NCBI GenBank assembly: GCA_964406945.1
Contig: CAYOTO010000035.1
Coordinates: 1-35,863, forward strand
Origin: UBA2266 sp964406945
Lineage (GTDB): Bacteria > Planctomycetota > Phycisphaerae > Sedimentisphaerales > Anaerobacaceae
Direction: 5' to 3'
DNA: 35,863 nt
Positions 1 through 7,939 of the stretch are shown in pieces (position 1 is the first letter of the stretch; the number at the start of each line of letters is the position of its first letter). The translations under genes and the position numbers were made by a program. The notes under the pieces were generated by a model. It was not told the origin of the DNA and ran no database searches. It worked only from the letters and a program-made list of their open reading frames with translations.

Positions 1-3000
1 TAACTTAATTGCGTAAAGGGTCGGCTCGACAATGTGAAGATTGTTCAGCAGCGGTTCGGTGTACTTGATATCGCCGTACTCGGCCTCGCCGAAGTGATGC
101 TGTTTGCCGACATGATTATTCCAGTCAACTCCCTCGGTAAGAAAACCGTACGGGCCGTGATGATGCCTGGCAATAGCCCGCAAAATTGTCAGACCATCCT
201 TCAGATATGCATCATTTTTCGTATCGTCGTATGCTTCGAGGTACGCCAGCGACGCCTCGGCATTTTCCCACAGGTAGGCCGTATCCCAGCTTTCCTCCAT
301 CCAGAGCAGGCCCCTGGTCTGCACGCCGTTTCGATTCTCGGTCATTTTGAACCGATCCAAGCCTCCAAGGCACTTCTTGTAGGCAAAATCGCTGACAGCC
401 TTGTCATCCAGCACGGCAGCGGCCTGTCGGAGTACTCGGAAAGCGACCGCGTAAGAGACGCATTCGTGGTGATCGTACGTATCGTGATTGATGCTGCCGA
501 AAATACCGCCCGCATCCATGAAAAGATCGACCTTCTCGCGGACATCCCGGCGGTAGTCAGCCATGCCACGCTCGGTCAAAGCGGTGTTGAGCTGAATTAT
601 GAACAGACCGTCGGCACTAGCTTCGAAAAGAATATCATTGTGGCCGTATGAATTCTTGGGATACGCTCTTCCGTCGGGAAAACTGCGACGCGGATACCAG
701 CCGTTAGGCGCCATTTCCAGATTCTCAGCGATCCATTTGGCGTTCTTGATAGCGGCTTGCTGCATCCTGCTCTTTCTCGGGCCGTCCTCGAGAATGTCGG
801 CGAAAACCAGCAGTTGGTATGCGATCCTGGCCATCGAGCCGGCGCAGAACCAGTTATTCTTGTGCTGATATGTCAGGCAGAATTTGTCGGTTGTGGTTTC
901 CCGGTAGCCGGTTATAAAGCCCGTCTCCCAGTCTATAAAGCCATCTTCGAGAACGTGATCGATCAGCTTCAGGGCCTTCGCGGCGGTCTCTTGGTCATTC
1001 ATGTGTTTGGCGAACGCGTAAATCTCGTAGGCTCCGCCTGCAGCGTTTGCAGCCCAGCCGGGGCCTTCGAGATTGCCGAAATCGTGCCAGCCCATGATAT
1101 TACCATGCTGGTCAACAAAGCTCGACTTGCAGGCGAGGTTCCCCTTATAGGGAACCAGCGTCTTTTCCACCGCGAACCGTACCGAATCCTTCGCCGAATC
1201 GATAATCGTATAATCGGGATTCGGCGGCACATGAAACGAAGTTTCAACCTCTTCCAGCAGTACATAGTCGAGACCGAACATATACTGCTTCAGCGCCTTT
1301 TCATTGGCCCCGACGATCTCGACCGTCAGATTGTGGTTGCCCTTCTCCAGCCTGCGAATCTTGAAATCGATTGCCCCGGTTGGCACTACCTGCGGGTTAT
1401 AGAGGTCCACAGGCCCGCCGAGTTTCTTGCCGTCCAGGTAGAGTTGCACGATTCCATAGTCGCGGGCCTTGGTCAGGTTCATCTTTATGCGATACGAGCC
1501 GGTTTTTTCGACAGGAAGGGCAAGTTCCAACTTATCACCGGGTTTGGCCTGTGTCCACCAGAGATGCGACTCGCGGCTCCAGTCTGTGCCGAAATTCGTT
1601 AGATTCTGCTCGGCGGCGTTTCCTCCGGTTTTCGAGAGGACCTTCATCTTCTCGCCCTCGATTGCGCCCTTGACTTTCATAACCTTGATGGGCGTCCAGT
1701 AGCCCGTGCGCTCACTGACCGGCGCCGGATCGTATGGATCGTCCTGCCCGGCTCCCTGGTACCAGTACGCGGTGGCGGCGTAGAGCGTGGGTTTGCTGTT
1801 GGGGTAATATTTTTCTATGGCCGCCTCGAAAGACTCTTGAAACGGCATATTGTCGCTGATATGCCAGCGATTCACTGAGACATGGCCGCGGTTGCCCATA
1901 CTGATGGTCTGGTTGTGATAGCAGTTCTCGAAAAGCTCCGGATTGCACCATGCGTAGCCGAAATAGTCTTCCGAACCGGTTCCGAAAGTAGACGGAAACT
2001 TTTCACCGTCTATGTAGATCTTCTCATCACCTTCACCCCACCATCCGCCCCGCGGATTCCAGACATGCAGCATAACTCCGCAGTATCTGCCGCGCCCATC
2101 GGTCTTAAGCATGGTCCAGTCTATCGCCCGTCGTGCGTCGTCCTCCGGCAGAAAGGCGTCCCGATGCCACTTGGCGTGAAAGCGGCCAAGGGTTTGGATC
2201 GGTTTGGTAACCGGAGCGTGTGTAATTGAAAAGTGCACGCTGCGGGACTCATCTCCATCGTTTGTGAGCTTAATAACCGCCCCGTCTCTGAATGGCATGT
2301 ACCAGTAGCAGTAGTACCCGTCCTCGGTCATGCCAAGGGGCAGAGATTTATAATAATTTTCACCGGCCGCGGTGCCGAAAAAATCGCCAAGCGGCGCCCA
2401 CACCGCCGGTTTCGAGTCGCCGTCCCAGTGCATGCTGATGGTAATCTCTCGCAGCACGTTTACATCTTCCGGCGACTCGGGCAGATCTAAACGGACCTTG
2501 ATCGCCGTTATGGCCCGGGTCCCTTCAAGTTCAAGCACCGTCCGGCTGGTATCGCCGGGAATTTCCACCGATTTGCTTACCGTCTGTTGACCCTCTCGCT
2601 CGCCGGCCGGGTCGCTGCCGCAATTCATCAAAGTATGATTCGCGACAGCCAGCGCCTGGCTCTCAGCCTTGGAAAGTTTGGTGCTGAACGTCGGTAGAAC
2701 GGTTCCTTTCGGGTAGGTCGTATACGTAAAATGGTAATATCGCCCCCAATTCTTATCAGCTACGATTTTGCAGGACTTCTGAAAGGGTATGGGCACATAG
2801 CAATTTTGTCCCCGGGCGGCCATATGAACAAGCGCCTCGCCCGTGAATGGAGCATTCTGACGATTGAAATACCCGATGAACGGCAGATCCACCACCGGAT
2901 CCTCGGAACCGTCCAGGTACATCTGGACATGGCCTTTTTCCGCCAGCGCCGACCATATCCGCCAGATAACACCGGGCCCCTCCATCTCCGCCAAAACCTG

Positions 3001-3273
3001 TGTCTGGCCTTCTGTTCGAATGAATCCATCGCCGTCTCCATTGGCCGACCAGCCCACATACTTGCCGCTCGATGCGTCATATACGCTTCGGCGGTCGTAG
3101 CTGGAAAACTGCTGGCACTTCTCTCCCTCCGGCGGCAGGACAGCCAGATGTTCGAGGTCCGTAAGCCTGCCGATAAGGTCCGTGTACGTGAGCTTTTCCG
3201 CGGCGACAGCCAAATCGGTGTTAAAAGCACAAGTCAGAACTAAGCCACAAACTAACAGCCCGATCTTCTTCAT
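1..3273 (-). CDS. Secreted GH172 (DUF2961) glycoside hydrolase with extra CBM-like and alpha/alpha-toroid domains, 3' partial
   Basis: The frame is open from an ATG at 3273 through the left edge (1091 codons visible), so the C-terminus is missing. An AAGGGG ribosome site lies 8 bases before the ATG. Residues 1-23 form a signal peptide. Residues about 25-525 match DUF2961, now family GH172 (alpha-fructofuranosidase/arabinofuranosidase-type enzymes). The hallmark segment at residues 412-440 reads WGEGDEKIYIDG, then GTGSEDYFGYAW. E414 and E435 are 21 residues apart, the same spacing as the catalytic pair I recall for the Bifidobacterium enzyme (E270/E291). Residues about 530-650 look like a beta-sandwich carbohydrate-binding domain. 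From about 700 a helical, Trp/Tyr-rich region resembles an alpha/alpha-toroid, as in glycosidases or lyases. Plain GH172 proteins are usually 350-450 residues (with variation), so this is a long multidomain form. The exact substrate cannot be told from sequence. Family call is confident; the extra domains are inferred. Confidence 0.85.
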   Translation of the reverse strand, partial: MKKIGLLVCGLVLTCAFNTDLAVAAEKLTYTDLIGRLTDLEHLAVLPPEGEKCQQFSSYDRRSVYDASSGKYVGWSANGDGDGFIRTEGQTQVLAEMEGPGVIWRIWSALAEKGHVQMYLDGSEDPVVDLPFIGYFNRQNAPFTGEALVHMAARGQNCYVPIPFQKSCKIVADKNWGRYYHFTYTTYPKGTVLPTFSTKLSKAESQALAVANHTLMNCGSDPAGEREGQQTVSKSVEIPGDTSRTVLELEGTRAITAIKVRLDLPESPEDVNVLREITISMHWDGDSKPAVWAPLGDFFGTAAGENYYKSLPLGMTEDGYYCYWYMPFRDGAVIKLTNDGDESRSVHFSITHAPVTKPIQTLGRFHAKWHRDAFLPEDDARRAIDWTMLKTDGRGRYCGVMLHVWNPRGGWWGEGDEKIYIDGEKFPSTFGTGSEDYFGYAWCNPELFENCYHNQTISMGNRGHVSVNRWHISDNMPFQESFEAAIEKYYPNSKPTLYAATAYWYQGAGQDDPYDPAPVSERTGYWTPIKVMKVKGAIEGEKMKVLSKTGGNAAEQNLTNFGTDWSRESHLWWTQAKPGDKLELALPVEKTGSYRIKMNLTKARDYGIVQLYLDGKKLGGPVDLYNPQVVPTGAIDFKIRRLEKGNHNLTVEIVGANEKALKQYMFGLDYVLLEEVETSFHVPPNPDYTIIDSAKDSVRFAVEKTLVPYKGNLACKSSFVDQHGNIMGWHDFGNLEGPGWAANAAGGAYEIYAFAKHMNDQETAAKALKLIDHVLEDGFIDWETGFITGYRETTTDKFCLTYQHKNNWFCAGSMARIAYQLLVFADILEDGPRKSRMQQAAIKNAKWIAENLEMAPNGWYPRRSFPDGRAYPKNSYGHNDILFEASADGLFIIQLNTALTERGMADYRRDVREKVDLFMDAGGIFGSINHDTYDHHECVSYAVAFRVLRQAAAVLDDKAVSDFAYKKCLGGLDRFKMTENRNGVQTRGLLWMEESWDTAYLWENAEASLAYLEAYDDTKNDAYLKDGLTILRAIARHHHGPYGFLTEGVDWNNHVGKQHHFGEAEYGDIKYTEPLLNNLHIVEPTLYAIKL

Positions 3274-3365
3274 CCTGTGGACCCCTTCTACAGATTCCAG
3301 CTTGTCTCTTGAGGCATTCGCAGCTTCGAAACGCCGCCTCCGATTGCGATCCATGCGGGTATTCT

Positions 3366-3433
3366 AATAAAAAGAGCCCGTCGCCGCCAATGCGTTTTTT
3401 GCTCAAAAGCAAACCGCAAATGCGCCGACGGGC
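3366..3433 (-). terminator. Intrinsic terminator downstream of the Arg/Glu-rich exported protein gene
   Basis: On the minus strand an 8-bp perfect arm pair (GCCCGTCG with CGACGGGC, 3426-3433 with 3376-3383) encloses a shorter inner stem-loop (TTTGC/GCAAA) and is followed by a T-rich tract TCTTTTTATT. It sits between the gene ending at 3508 and the GH172 gene starting at 3273, separating the two. A second 8-bp hairpin without a T-tract lies at 3457-3486. Confidence 0.7.
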
Positions 3434-3507
3434 CTTCTTTTGTCTGTGCCCGCGACCCTGCCGCCTGAGCTGCTCACTGCGGCAGGAACTTGTTTAGCGT
3501 TTGTGTT

Positions 3508-4197
3508 TTACTGACGATCTCCGCCTTGCCTGTTCGGCCTGTCGCCTCGTTCTCTCTCCGGGCGATCCCCGCCTTCTCTTGCCGGTCGATCACCGCGGCG
3601 ACCCATGAACATGCCTCTGCGGCCGCGACGCTGCTGCAGCGAAATATAATCGCCGAGTGCCTCTGCCGTTTTGGTTGCTTTTTCTTCGGCGGCCATCTTC
3701 TGGATTGCCGTGAGTCGTTCGATCTCAGCGGCGCGGGCCTCTTCCGGAGGCCTGCGGCCCTGCAGCTTAGCCAGTTCCACTTCAATCGCATCGAGCGCGG
3801 CTGACCGTGTACGCCGGGCCTGAGTGAACTTCTCTCTGAGCTTGGTCCTTTCTTCTTCGGACATACCCTGGAAGCTGCTCCTGTCGAAATCCACTGCCTT
3901 GATCGACTCCTTCAGCCTGGCAACCTGCTGTTCGATCTTCTCCACGGATTCGAGTTGCGCTTCAGGATTCATGAATCGCCCGCGTCCGGAGGCAAAACGC
4001 TCACGCATACGGGCTCTGAACTGCTCTCGCTCCTCTTCGGACATGTTTTGCCATCTTTCCCGCATGTTCTGGCGAGTTTCGGCGCTTATGGCCCTGCCTG
4101 TTTCTCTGGCGGGTCTGGCCTCTCTTTCGCCGAGTGCCGACAGAGTAACCGCACAGATCACCGCGATCACGGCTAGAACAACAATATTACGCTTCAT
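3508..4197 (-). CDS. Exported Arg/Glu-rich coiled-coil protein with GDRP-repeat tail
   Basis: 229 residues. The ATG at 4197 is chosen over the upstream TTG at 4212 because GGAGGA lies 7 bases before it and would be inside the longer version. Residues 1-22 are a hydrophobic signal peptide. Residues about 35-190 are highly charged and predicted helical or coiled-coil, with two SEEER-type segments (MSEEEREQF and MSEEERTKL). The last 35 residues are low-complexity, built on GDRP units (for example GDRPAREGGDRPERERGDRP). The overall look recalls small periplasmic helical proteins of the Spy/CpxP kind, but I see no LTxxQ motif and do not assign it. Function unknown. It is probably a single transcription unit, with a terminator after it and its own promoter candidate before it. 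Confidence 0.75.
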   Translation of the reverse strand: MKRNIVVLAVIAVICAVTLSALGEREARPARETGRAISAETRQNMRERWQNMSEEEREQFRARMRERFASGRGRFMNPEAQLESVEKIEQQVARLKESIKAVDFDRSSFQGMSEEERTKLREKFTQARRTRSAALDAIEVELAKLQGRRPPEEARAAEIERLTAIQKMAAEEKATKTAEALGDYISLQQRRGRRGMFMGRRGDRPAREGGDRPERERGDRPNRQGGDRQ

Positions 4198-4301
4198 AAA
4201 TCTGTCCTCCAATAACTGTGAACCGTCGGTTTACTGGCCTTCATTATGTAAATGGCCACATTTGGCGTTATGAAGCCGGACCCAATGTAAAGACGCTGAG
4301 C

Positions 4302-4329
4302 AATATAGTACTTATTGCGGCAATTTCAA
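4302..4329 (-). promoter_or_regulatory. Weak sigma70-type promoter candidate for the exported Arg/Glu-rich protein
   Basis: Minus strand: TTGAAA (4329-4324), 16-base spacer, TATATT (4307-4302). It lies about 105 bases before the ATG at 4197. Both boxes are imperfect, so this is only a candidate. Confidence 0.35.
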
Positions 4330-4356
4330 AACAGGTCGGGGGCGGCCAACAACAGC

Positions 4357-4395
4357 TCAAAAGAAAAAGAGCCGACCTAACCCAGGCCGGCTCTT
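4357..4395 (-). terminator. Intrinsic terminator of the PEP-CTERM gene
   Basis: On the minus strand AAGAGCCGGCC and GGTCGGCTCTT form an 11-bp stem with one G-U pair and a 7-base loop, followed by TTTTTCTTTT. It lies 27 bases past the stop codon of the gene that ends at 4423. Textbook rho-independent form. Confidence 0.9.
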
Positions 4396-4422
4396 GAAAA
4401 CATCTCATTAGGTGATTCAGAC

Positions 4423-5016
4423 TCAGGCTTTTCTTCTGCGAATCAGCGTTAACCCGCCCAACCCCAGCAGGGCCAGAGTCGCGGGTTCGGGTATGCCATT
4501 TGCAATGATGTTGTCGATCGCCAATTCCTGGCCCCCAACGCTGAATGTCGAAACTGGTCCGACCACAAATACGGCTCCGGCACCGCCTGCGTCGACTACT
4601 ACGAACACATTCGTTCCACCGATCACCATATTGTCCACATCAACAAAGTCCTGGAAATTCTGAAAATCTCCATTGATATTCAGGTTCAGATTGCCGCCCA
4701 AATCGCCGTACTGCAGCCCGATTCCGTTCAGGGGTATACCAAAGCTGAGGTCAATGTTTGCATTTTCAAGCAGCAATTCGTTACCGGCTCCGCCGGCATG
4801 CTTGTTGTCGCCGACTGTAACCGTGCCGCTTGCTGTGCCGCTCGGCAGGAGATTAAATTTCTTAACGGTTGCCGACATACCGCCTGATGTGAACGTCTGC
4901 CCGACGGAGAAGCTACTGCCCAGGAGCATATCTTCGACGTCTACGGTAACTGCTCCGGCTGGTGCGACCGCGCAGACCAAAACTCCTGCTACAACAGCAA
5001 TTGCGAGATTACGCAT
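4423..5016 (-). CDS. PEP-CTERM sorting-domain protein
   Basis: 197 residues. AAGGAGGAG sits 8 bases before the ATG at 5016. Residues 1-22 are a signal peptide ending in an APAGA-like cleavage region. The middle (about 23-170) is Gly/Asn/Val-rich with low Cys, probably beta-stranded, and has no domain I recognise. The C-terminus, about residues 175-197, has the tripartite PEP-CTERM form: IPEPATLALLGLGGL, then a basic RRRK tail. In known systems an exosortase (EpsH/XrtA type) recognises this signal and the protein is processed for export to the surface or extracellular polymer. No exosortase gene lies in this window. A single-gene unit with its own promoter candidate and terminator. Domain call very confident; role unknown. 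Confidence 0.92.
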   Translation of the reverse strand: MRNLAIAVVAGVLVCAVAPAGAVTVDVEDMLLGSSFSVGQTFTSGGMSATVKKFNLLPSGTASGTVTVGDNKHAGGAGNELLLENANIDLSFGIPLNGIGLQYGDLGGNLNLNINGDFQNFQDFVDVDNMVIGGTNVFVVVDAGGAGAVFVVGPVSTFSVGGQELAIDNIIANGIPEPATLALLGLGGLTLIRRRKA

Positions 5017-5095
5017 TTGAATCTCCTCCTTAATAACTGTGCATTAAACCATGCAATACATAGTCCTTTTTCATCACATAACTAGTGTTTGTATC

Positions 5096-5124
5096 ATTCT
5101 GAACGGTTTTGCGGCATTTGTCAA
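5096..5124 (-). promoter_or_regulatory. Promoter candidate for the PEP-CTERM gene
   Basis: Minus strand: perfect TTGACA (5124-5119), 17-base spacer, CAGAAT (5101-5096). Predicted start near 5089 gives a 5' leader of about 70 bases. The -10 matches only 4 of 6. Near the ATG the leader contains CACAGTTATT, also present before the gene starting at 4197. Confidence 0.5.
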
Positions 5125-5269
5125 GTCGGATTTTGCGTTTTTTGTATTAATTTTATTGGACCCGTCGCTTTTGAGGCAAAAAAGTAAAGTCCTGGCGGCT
5201 ATCCTTGCCCAGCTTAACACCTTCCAGACTCGATTTGGCTCCTTTTTGAGCCTTTAATCATCCCTGAGC

Positions 5270-6067
5270 CTATAAAGCTGCAGCGACTTGCTTGAGAAAA
5301 CCGGCGATGTTCGAAATAATCTTCTGTCTATCGCCGAGGTCTTCCTCGATCATCGAGACCAGTTTCGAACCGATAATTACCCCGTCTGCCCCGGCTGCCG
5401 CAACAGAAGCGGCGTGCTCCGGCTTGCTGATGCCGAATCCAACGCAGACCGGCACGTCCGTAAGGGCCTTTATTTGCCCAATAAGATGTTCGACTTGGTC
5501 GGATAATTCCGCCCGGCTTCCGGTTACGCCAAGAACAGAAACGGTGTAGACAAAGCCGGTGGTTTTCGAAAGAATAACCTTCATGCGATCCGGCTTCGTA
5601 TTCGGCGTTACCATAAATACCGTATCGAGCCCGGCCTTTTGTGCCGGAATCGCTATTTCATCCGCGTCGTCTATGCTCAGGTCCGCCACAAGTACGCTGT
5701 TGACCCCTGCGGCGTGAAAGTCAGCGAAAAACTTATCCCTGCCGTACTGGTAAATGAGATTGTAATACATCAGCAGCCCGATCGGCACATCCTTGTATTT
5801 CTTGATCTCGCGGATGAATTCCAGGGCGGTGCGGACGTTGACGCCGCTCTCGAGGGCGCGTATATCGGCCTTCTGAATCGTGGGCCCGTCGGCAATAGGA
5901 TCTGAAAACGGTATCCCGAGTTCCAGAACATCCGCACCGGCATCAAGAGCCGCTTTAACTATTTCCATACTCGTACCGAGATCGGGATCACCTATCACGA
6001 AAAACGGTATTAAAGCGGTTTTGCCCTGTGATTTCAGCTCGCTGAAAACTTCTTTATATTTCTTCAT
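5270..6067 (-). CDS. trpA: Tryptophan synthase alpha subunit
   Basis: 265 residues, close to the family's usual 268. TrpA splits indole-3-glycerol phosphate into indole and glyceraldehyde 3-phosphate in the alpha2-beta2 synthase complex in the cytoplasm. A TIM-barrel protein. The catalytic Glu and Asp fall at E49 (VLELGIPFSDP) and D60 (IADGPT), the same numbers as in E. coli. The phosphate-binding GFGIS motif is near residue 211. I start at the ATG at 6067 because the TTG at 6085 would place the AGGAC/AAAGGG Shine-Dalgarno-like bases inside the gene. Last gene of the trp operon, 42 bases after trpB. No convincing terminator is visible after it. Confidence 0.96.
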   Translation of the reverse strand: MKKYKEVFSELKSQGKTALIPFFVIGDPDLGTSMEIVKAALDAGADVLELGIPFSDPIADGPTIQKADIRALESGVNVRTALEFIREIKKYKDVPIGLLMYYNLIYQYGRDKFFADFHAAGVNSVLVADLSIDDADEIAIPAQKAGLDTVFMVTPNTKPDRMKVILSKTTGFVYTVSVLGVTGSRAELSDQVEHLIGQIKALTDVPVCVGFGISKPEHAASVAAAGADGVIIGSKLVSMIEEDLGDRQKIISNIAGFLKQVAAAL

Positions 6068-6109
6068 AACCCTTTTGTCCTGCAAGGTTTAGATTGCCGG
6101 TAGCATTAG

Positions 6110-7285
6110 CTATTTTAGCGGCCTGCGGCTTTCCACAATGCCTACGTCTTTATCACCCCGCCCGCTCAAGTTGGCAACAGCCACAGTTTCGGGGCTCAAT
6201 TTGCCCTTCTGTTTCACAAGCCACGCAAGAGCATGCGAGCTTTCCAGAGCCGGCATAATGCCTTCCTTCTTTGTGAGCAGTTCGAATGCATCAAGCACGT
6301 CGTCGTCTTCGGCGGCCAAGTACTCGACTCGCCCGGTATCCTTCAAAAAGCAGTGTTCGGGCCCAACCGCCGGGTAATCAAGACCCGCGCTTACCGATTC
6401 GGTCTCACAGACCTGCCCTTGGTCGTCTTGGAGCAAATACGCCTTTGCGCCATGCAGGACTCCGACCCGGCCGGCGACCAGAGTAGCGGCGTGCTTGCCC
6501 TCGTTGAGACTGCTGCCGCCGGCTTCAACGCCAACAATCCTTACGTCTTTGTCATCTACAAAGCCGCTGAAAATGCCAATTGCGTTGCTTCCGCCGCCGA
6601 CACAGGCTACGACTACATCCGGAAGTCTGCCGATGCGACCCAGACACTGTTGTCTGGCTTCGGCGCCAATGCAGCTTTGAAAATGTTTAACGATGGTAGG
6701 GTAAGGATGGGGTCCACAGGCCGATCCGAACAGATAAAAGGTGTCGGTTACATTTGCCGTCCAGTAGCGAAGAGCGTCGTTTATGGCGTCTTTAAGCGTT
6801 CCCGTACCCCCCTCTACACCCACAACTTCGGCTCCGTGAAGTCTCATCTTGTGCACGTTCACGCTTTGGCGCTCGATATCCGTAACGCCCATGAATATCT
6901 TCGTTTCCATGCCCAGAAGAGCTCCGATCATGGCTGTTGCAAGCCCATGTTGTCCGGCTCCGGTCTCGGCAATGAGTTTTGTCTTGCCCATGTACTTCGC
7001 CAACAGGCCCTGGCCCAGCGTGTTGTTGACCTTGTGGGCACCGCCGTGCAGGCAGTCCTCGCGTTTGAGATACACCTGGAATCCCAGGTGTTCACTCAGT
7101 CGTTTAGCATGATACAGCGGACTAGGCCTTCCGGCAAAATCCCTGGACAAATCAGCCAGTTCAGCCTTGAAGGGTTCGTCTACAGAGAATCGGTAGAATG
7201 CTTCTTCCAGTTCTTCTAGCACGGGTATGAGAACCTCGGGCACGTAAAATCCGCCAAAATCCCCGAATCTGCCCTTATATTTCAT
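6110..7285 (-). CDS. trpB: Tryptophan synthase beta subunit
   Basis: 391 residues, the normal size for TrpB1. It condenses indole with serine using pyridoxal phosphate, receiving indole from TrpA by tunnel. The PLP lysine is K85 in the HGGAHKVNN motif. Also visible are ETGAGQHG (near 109), the phosphate-binding GGGSNAIG loop (near 233) and the C-terminal SGRGDKD. These are canonical TrpB1 motifs rather than those of the TrpB2 paralogue. It follows trpF by 8 bases and precedes trpA by 42, so it is cotranscribed. Nothing odd in the sequence. Confidence 0.97.
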   Translation of the reverse strand: MKYKGRFGDFGGFYVPEVLIPVLEELEEAFYRFSVDEPFKAELADLSRDFAGRPSPLYHAKRLSEHLGFQVYLKREDCLHGGAHKVNNTLGQGLLAKYMGKTKLIAETGAGQHGLATAMIGALLGMETKIFMGVTDIERQSVNVHKMRLHGAEVVGVEGGTGTLKDAINDALRYWTANVTDTFYLFGSACGPHPYPTIVKHFQSCIGAEARQQCLGRIGRLPDVVVACVGGGSNAIGIFSGFVDDKDVRIVGVEAGGSSLNEGKHAATLVAGRVGVLHGAKAYLLQDDQGQVCETESVSAGLDYPAVGPEHCFLKDTGRVEYLAAEDDDVLDAFELLTKKEGIMPALESSHALAWLVKQKGKLSPETVAVANLSGRGDKDVGIVESRRPLK

Positions 7286-7293
7286 AATTTGAT

Positions 7294-7917
7294 CTATCCT
7301 CGAAAGTGTTTGATGCTTTCAAATAATTGCTCCATCTTCTTGTGATCTTTGCGGCCGGGCTCGGCTTCGATTCCACTGCAGACATCAATGCCGTAGACGC
7401 CCAGTTTCGCAGCCTCGGCAGCGTTGTCGGGATTAACCCCTCCGGCGAGGAAAACGCGTTTGCCGATATGTCCGATTATGTTCCAGTCAAAAGTAAAACC
7501 GGTTCCTCCGTAACTGTCGGGATGGAATGCATCCAGGAGAATGGCATCGGTGAAAAACTTCTCGGCCTCGGTCAGGTGGCTTTTGTCTTTGACCCGGATC
7601 GCCTTCATCGTTTTGACATTAATGTTCTTGAAAGAATCACAGAAAGCCGCGTCTTCATCCCCGTGAAGCTGAATCCAATCCAGTTGGCAGTGGTCGACTG
7701 TATCCCGGATTGTGTCCACATCGGCATTTACAAATATACCTGCAATTTCAGCAAACGCAGGCAGGCGGTCGATGACCTCGGTTGCCCGCTCTTTCGTTAG
7801 ATATCGCGGGCTGCCCGGGTAAAAGTTGAACCCCAGCAGGTCCGCGCCCATTTCGAGGGCCGCGATTGAGTCTTCATAATTTGTCAGGCCGCAAATCTTC
7901 ACCTTCACTATCTGCAT
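7294..7917 (-). CDS. trpF: Phosphoribosylanthranilate isomerase
   Basis: About 207 residues. TrpF converts N-(5-phosphoribosyl)anthranilate to the carboxyphenylamino-deoxyribulose phosphate used by TrpC. A TIM barrel with the catalytic Cys in VKICGLT at the N-terminus and the Asp in LLDAFHPDSYGGTG, followed by the phosphate-binding LAGGVNPDN. The start is uncertain: ATG at 7917 (GGAG only 3 bases upstream) or TTG at 7926 (no clear ribosome site). The family normally begins a few residues before VKICG, which suits either. It lies between trpD and trpB, where trpC would often also be found, but there is no room for trpC. Confidence 0.94.
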   Translation of the reverse strand: MQIVKVKICGLTNYEDSIAALEMGADLLGFNFYPGSPRYLTKERATEVIDRLPAFAEIAGIFVNADVDTIRDTVDHCQLDWIQLHGDEDAAFCDSFKNINVKTMKAIRVKDKSHLTEAEKFFTDAILLDAFHPDSYGGTGFTFDWNIIGHIGKRVFLAGGVNPDNAAEAAKLGVYGIDVCSGIEAEPGRKDHKKMEQLFESIKHFRG

Positions 7918-7939
7918 GTTCTCCAAGCCCCACAGACTG

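Noticed and set aside
34..3243. Long plus-strand frames opposite the GH172 gene (for example 34-651, 757-1602 and 2731-3243)
   Set aside because: They are antisense to a continuous minus-strand frame with signal peptide and GH172 motifs, and have no recognisable protein sequence or ribosome sites.
5237..5252. GGCTC/GAGCC hairpin after trpA as the trp terminator
   Set aside because: Five base pairs only, and on the minus strand it is not followed by T residues, so it is not a convincing terminator.
6233..7219. 328-residue plus-strand frame opposite trpB
   Set aside because: Shadow of trpB, whose motifs and length are complete.
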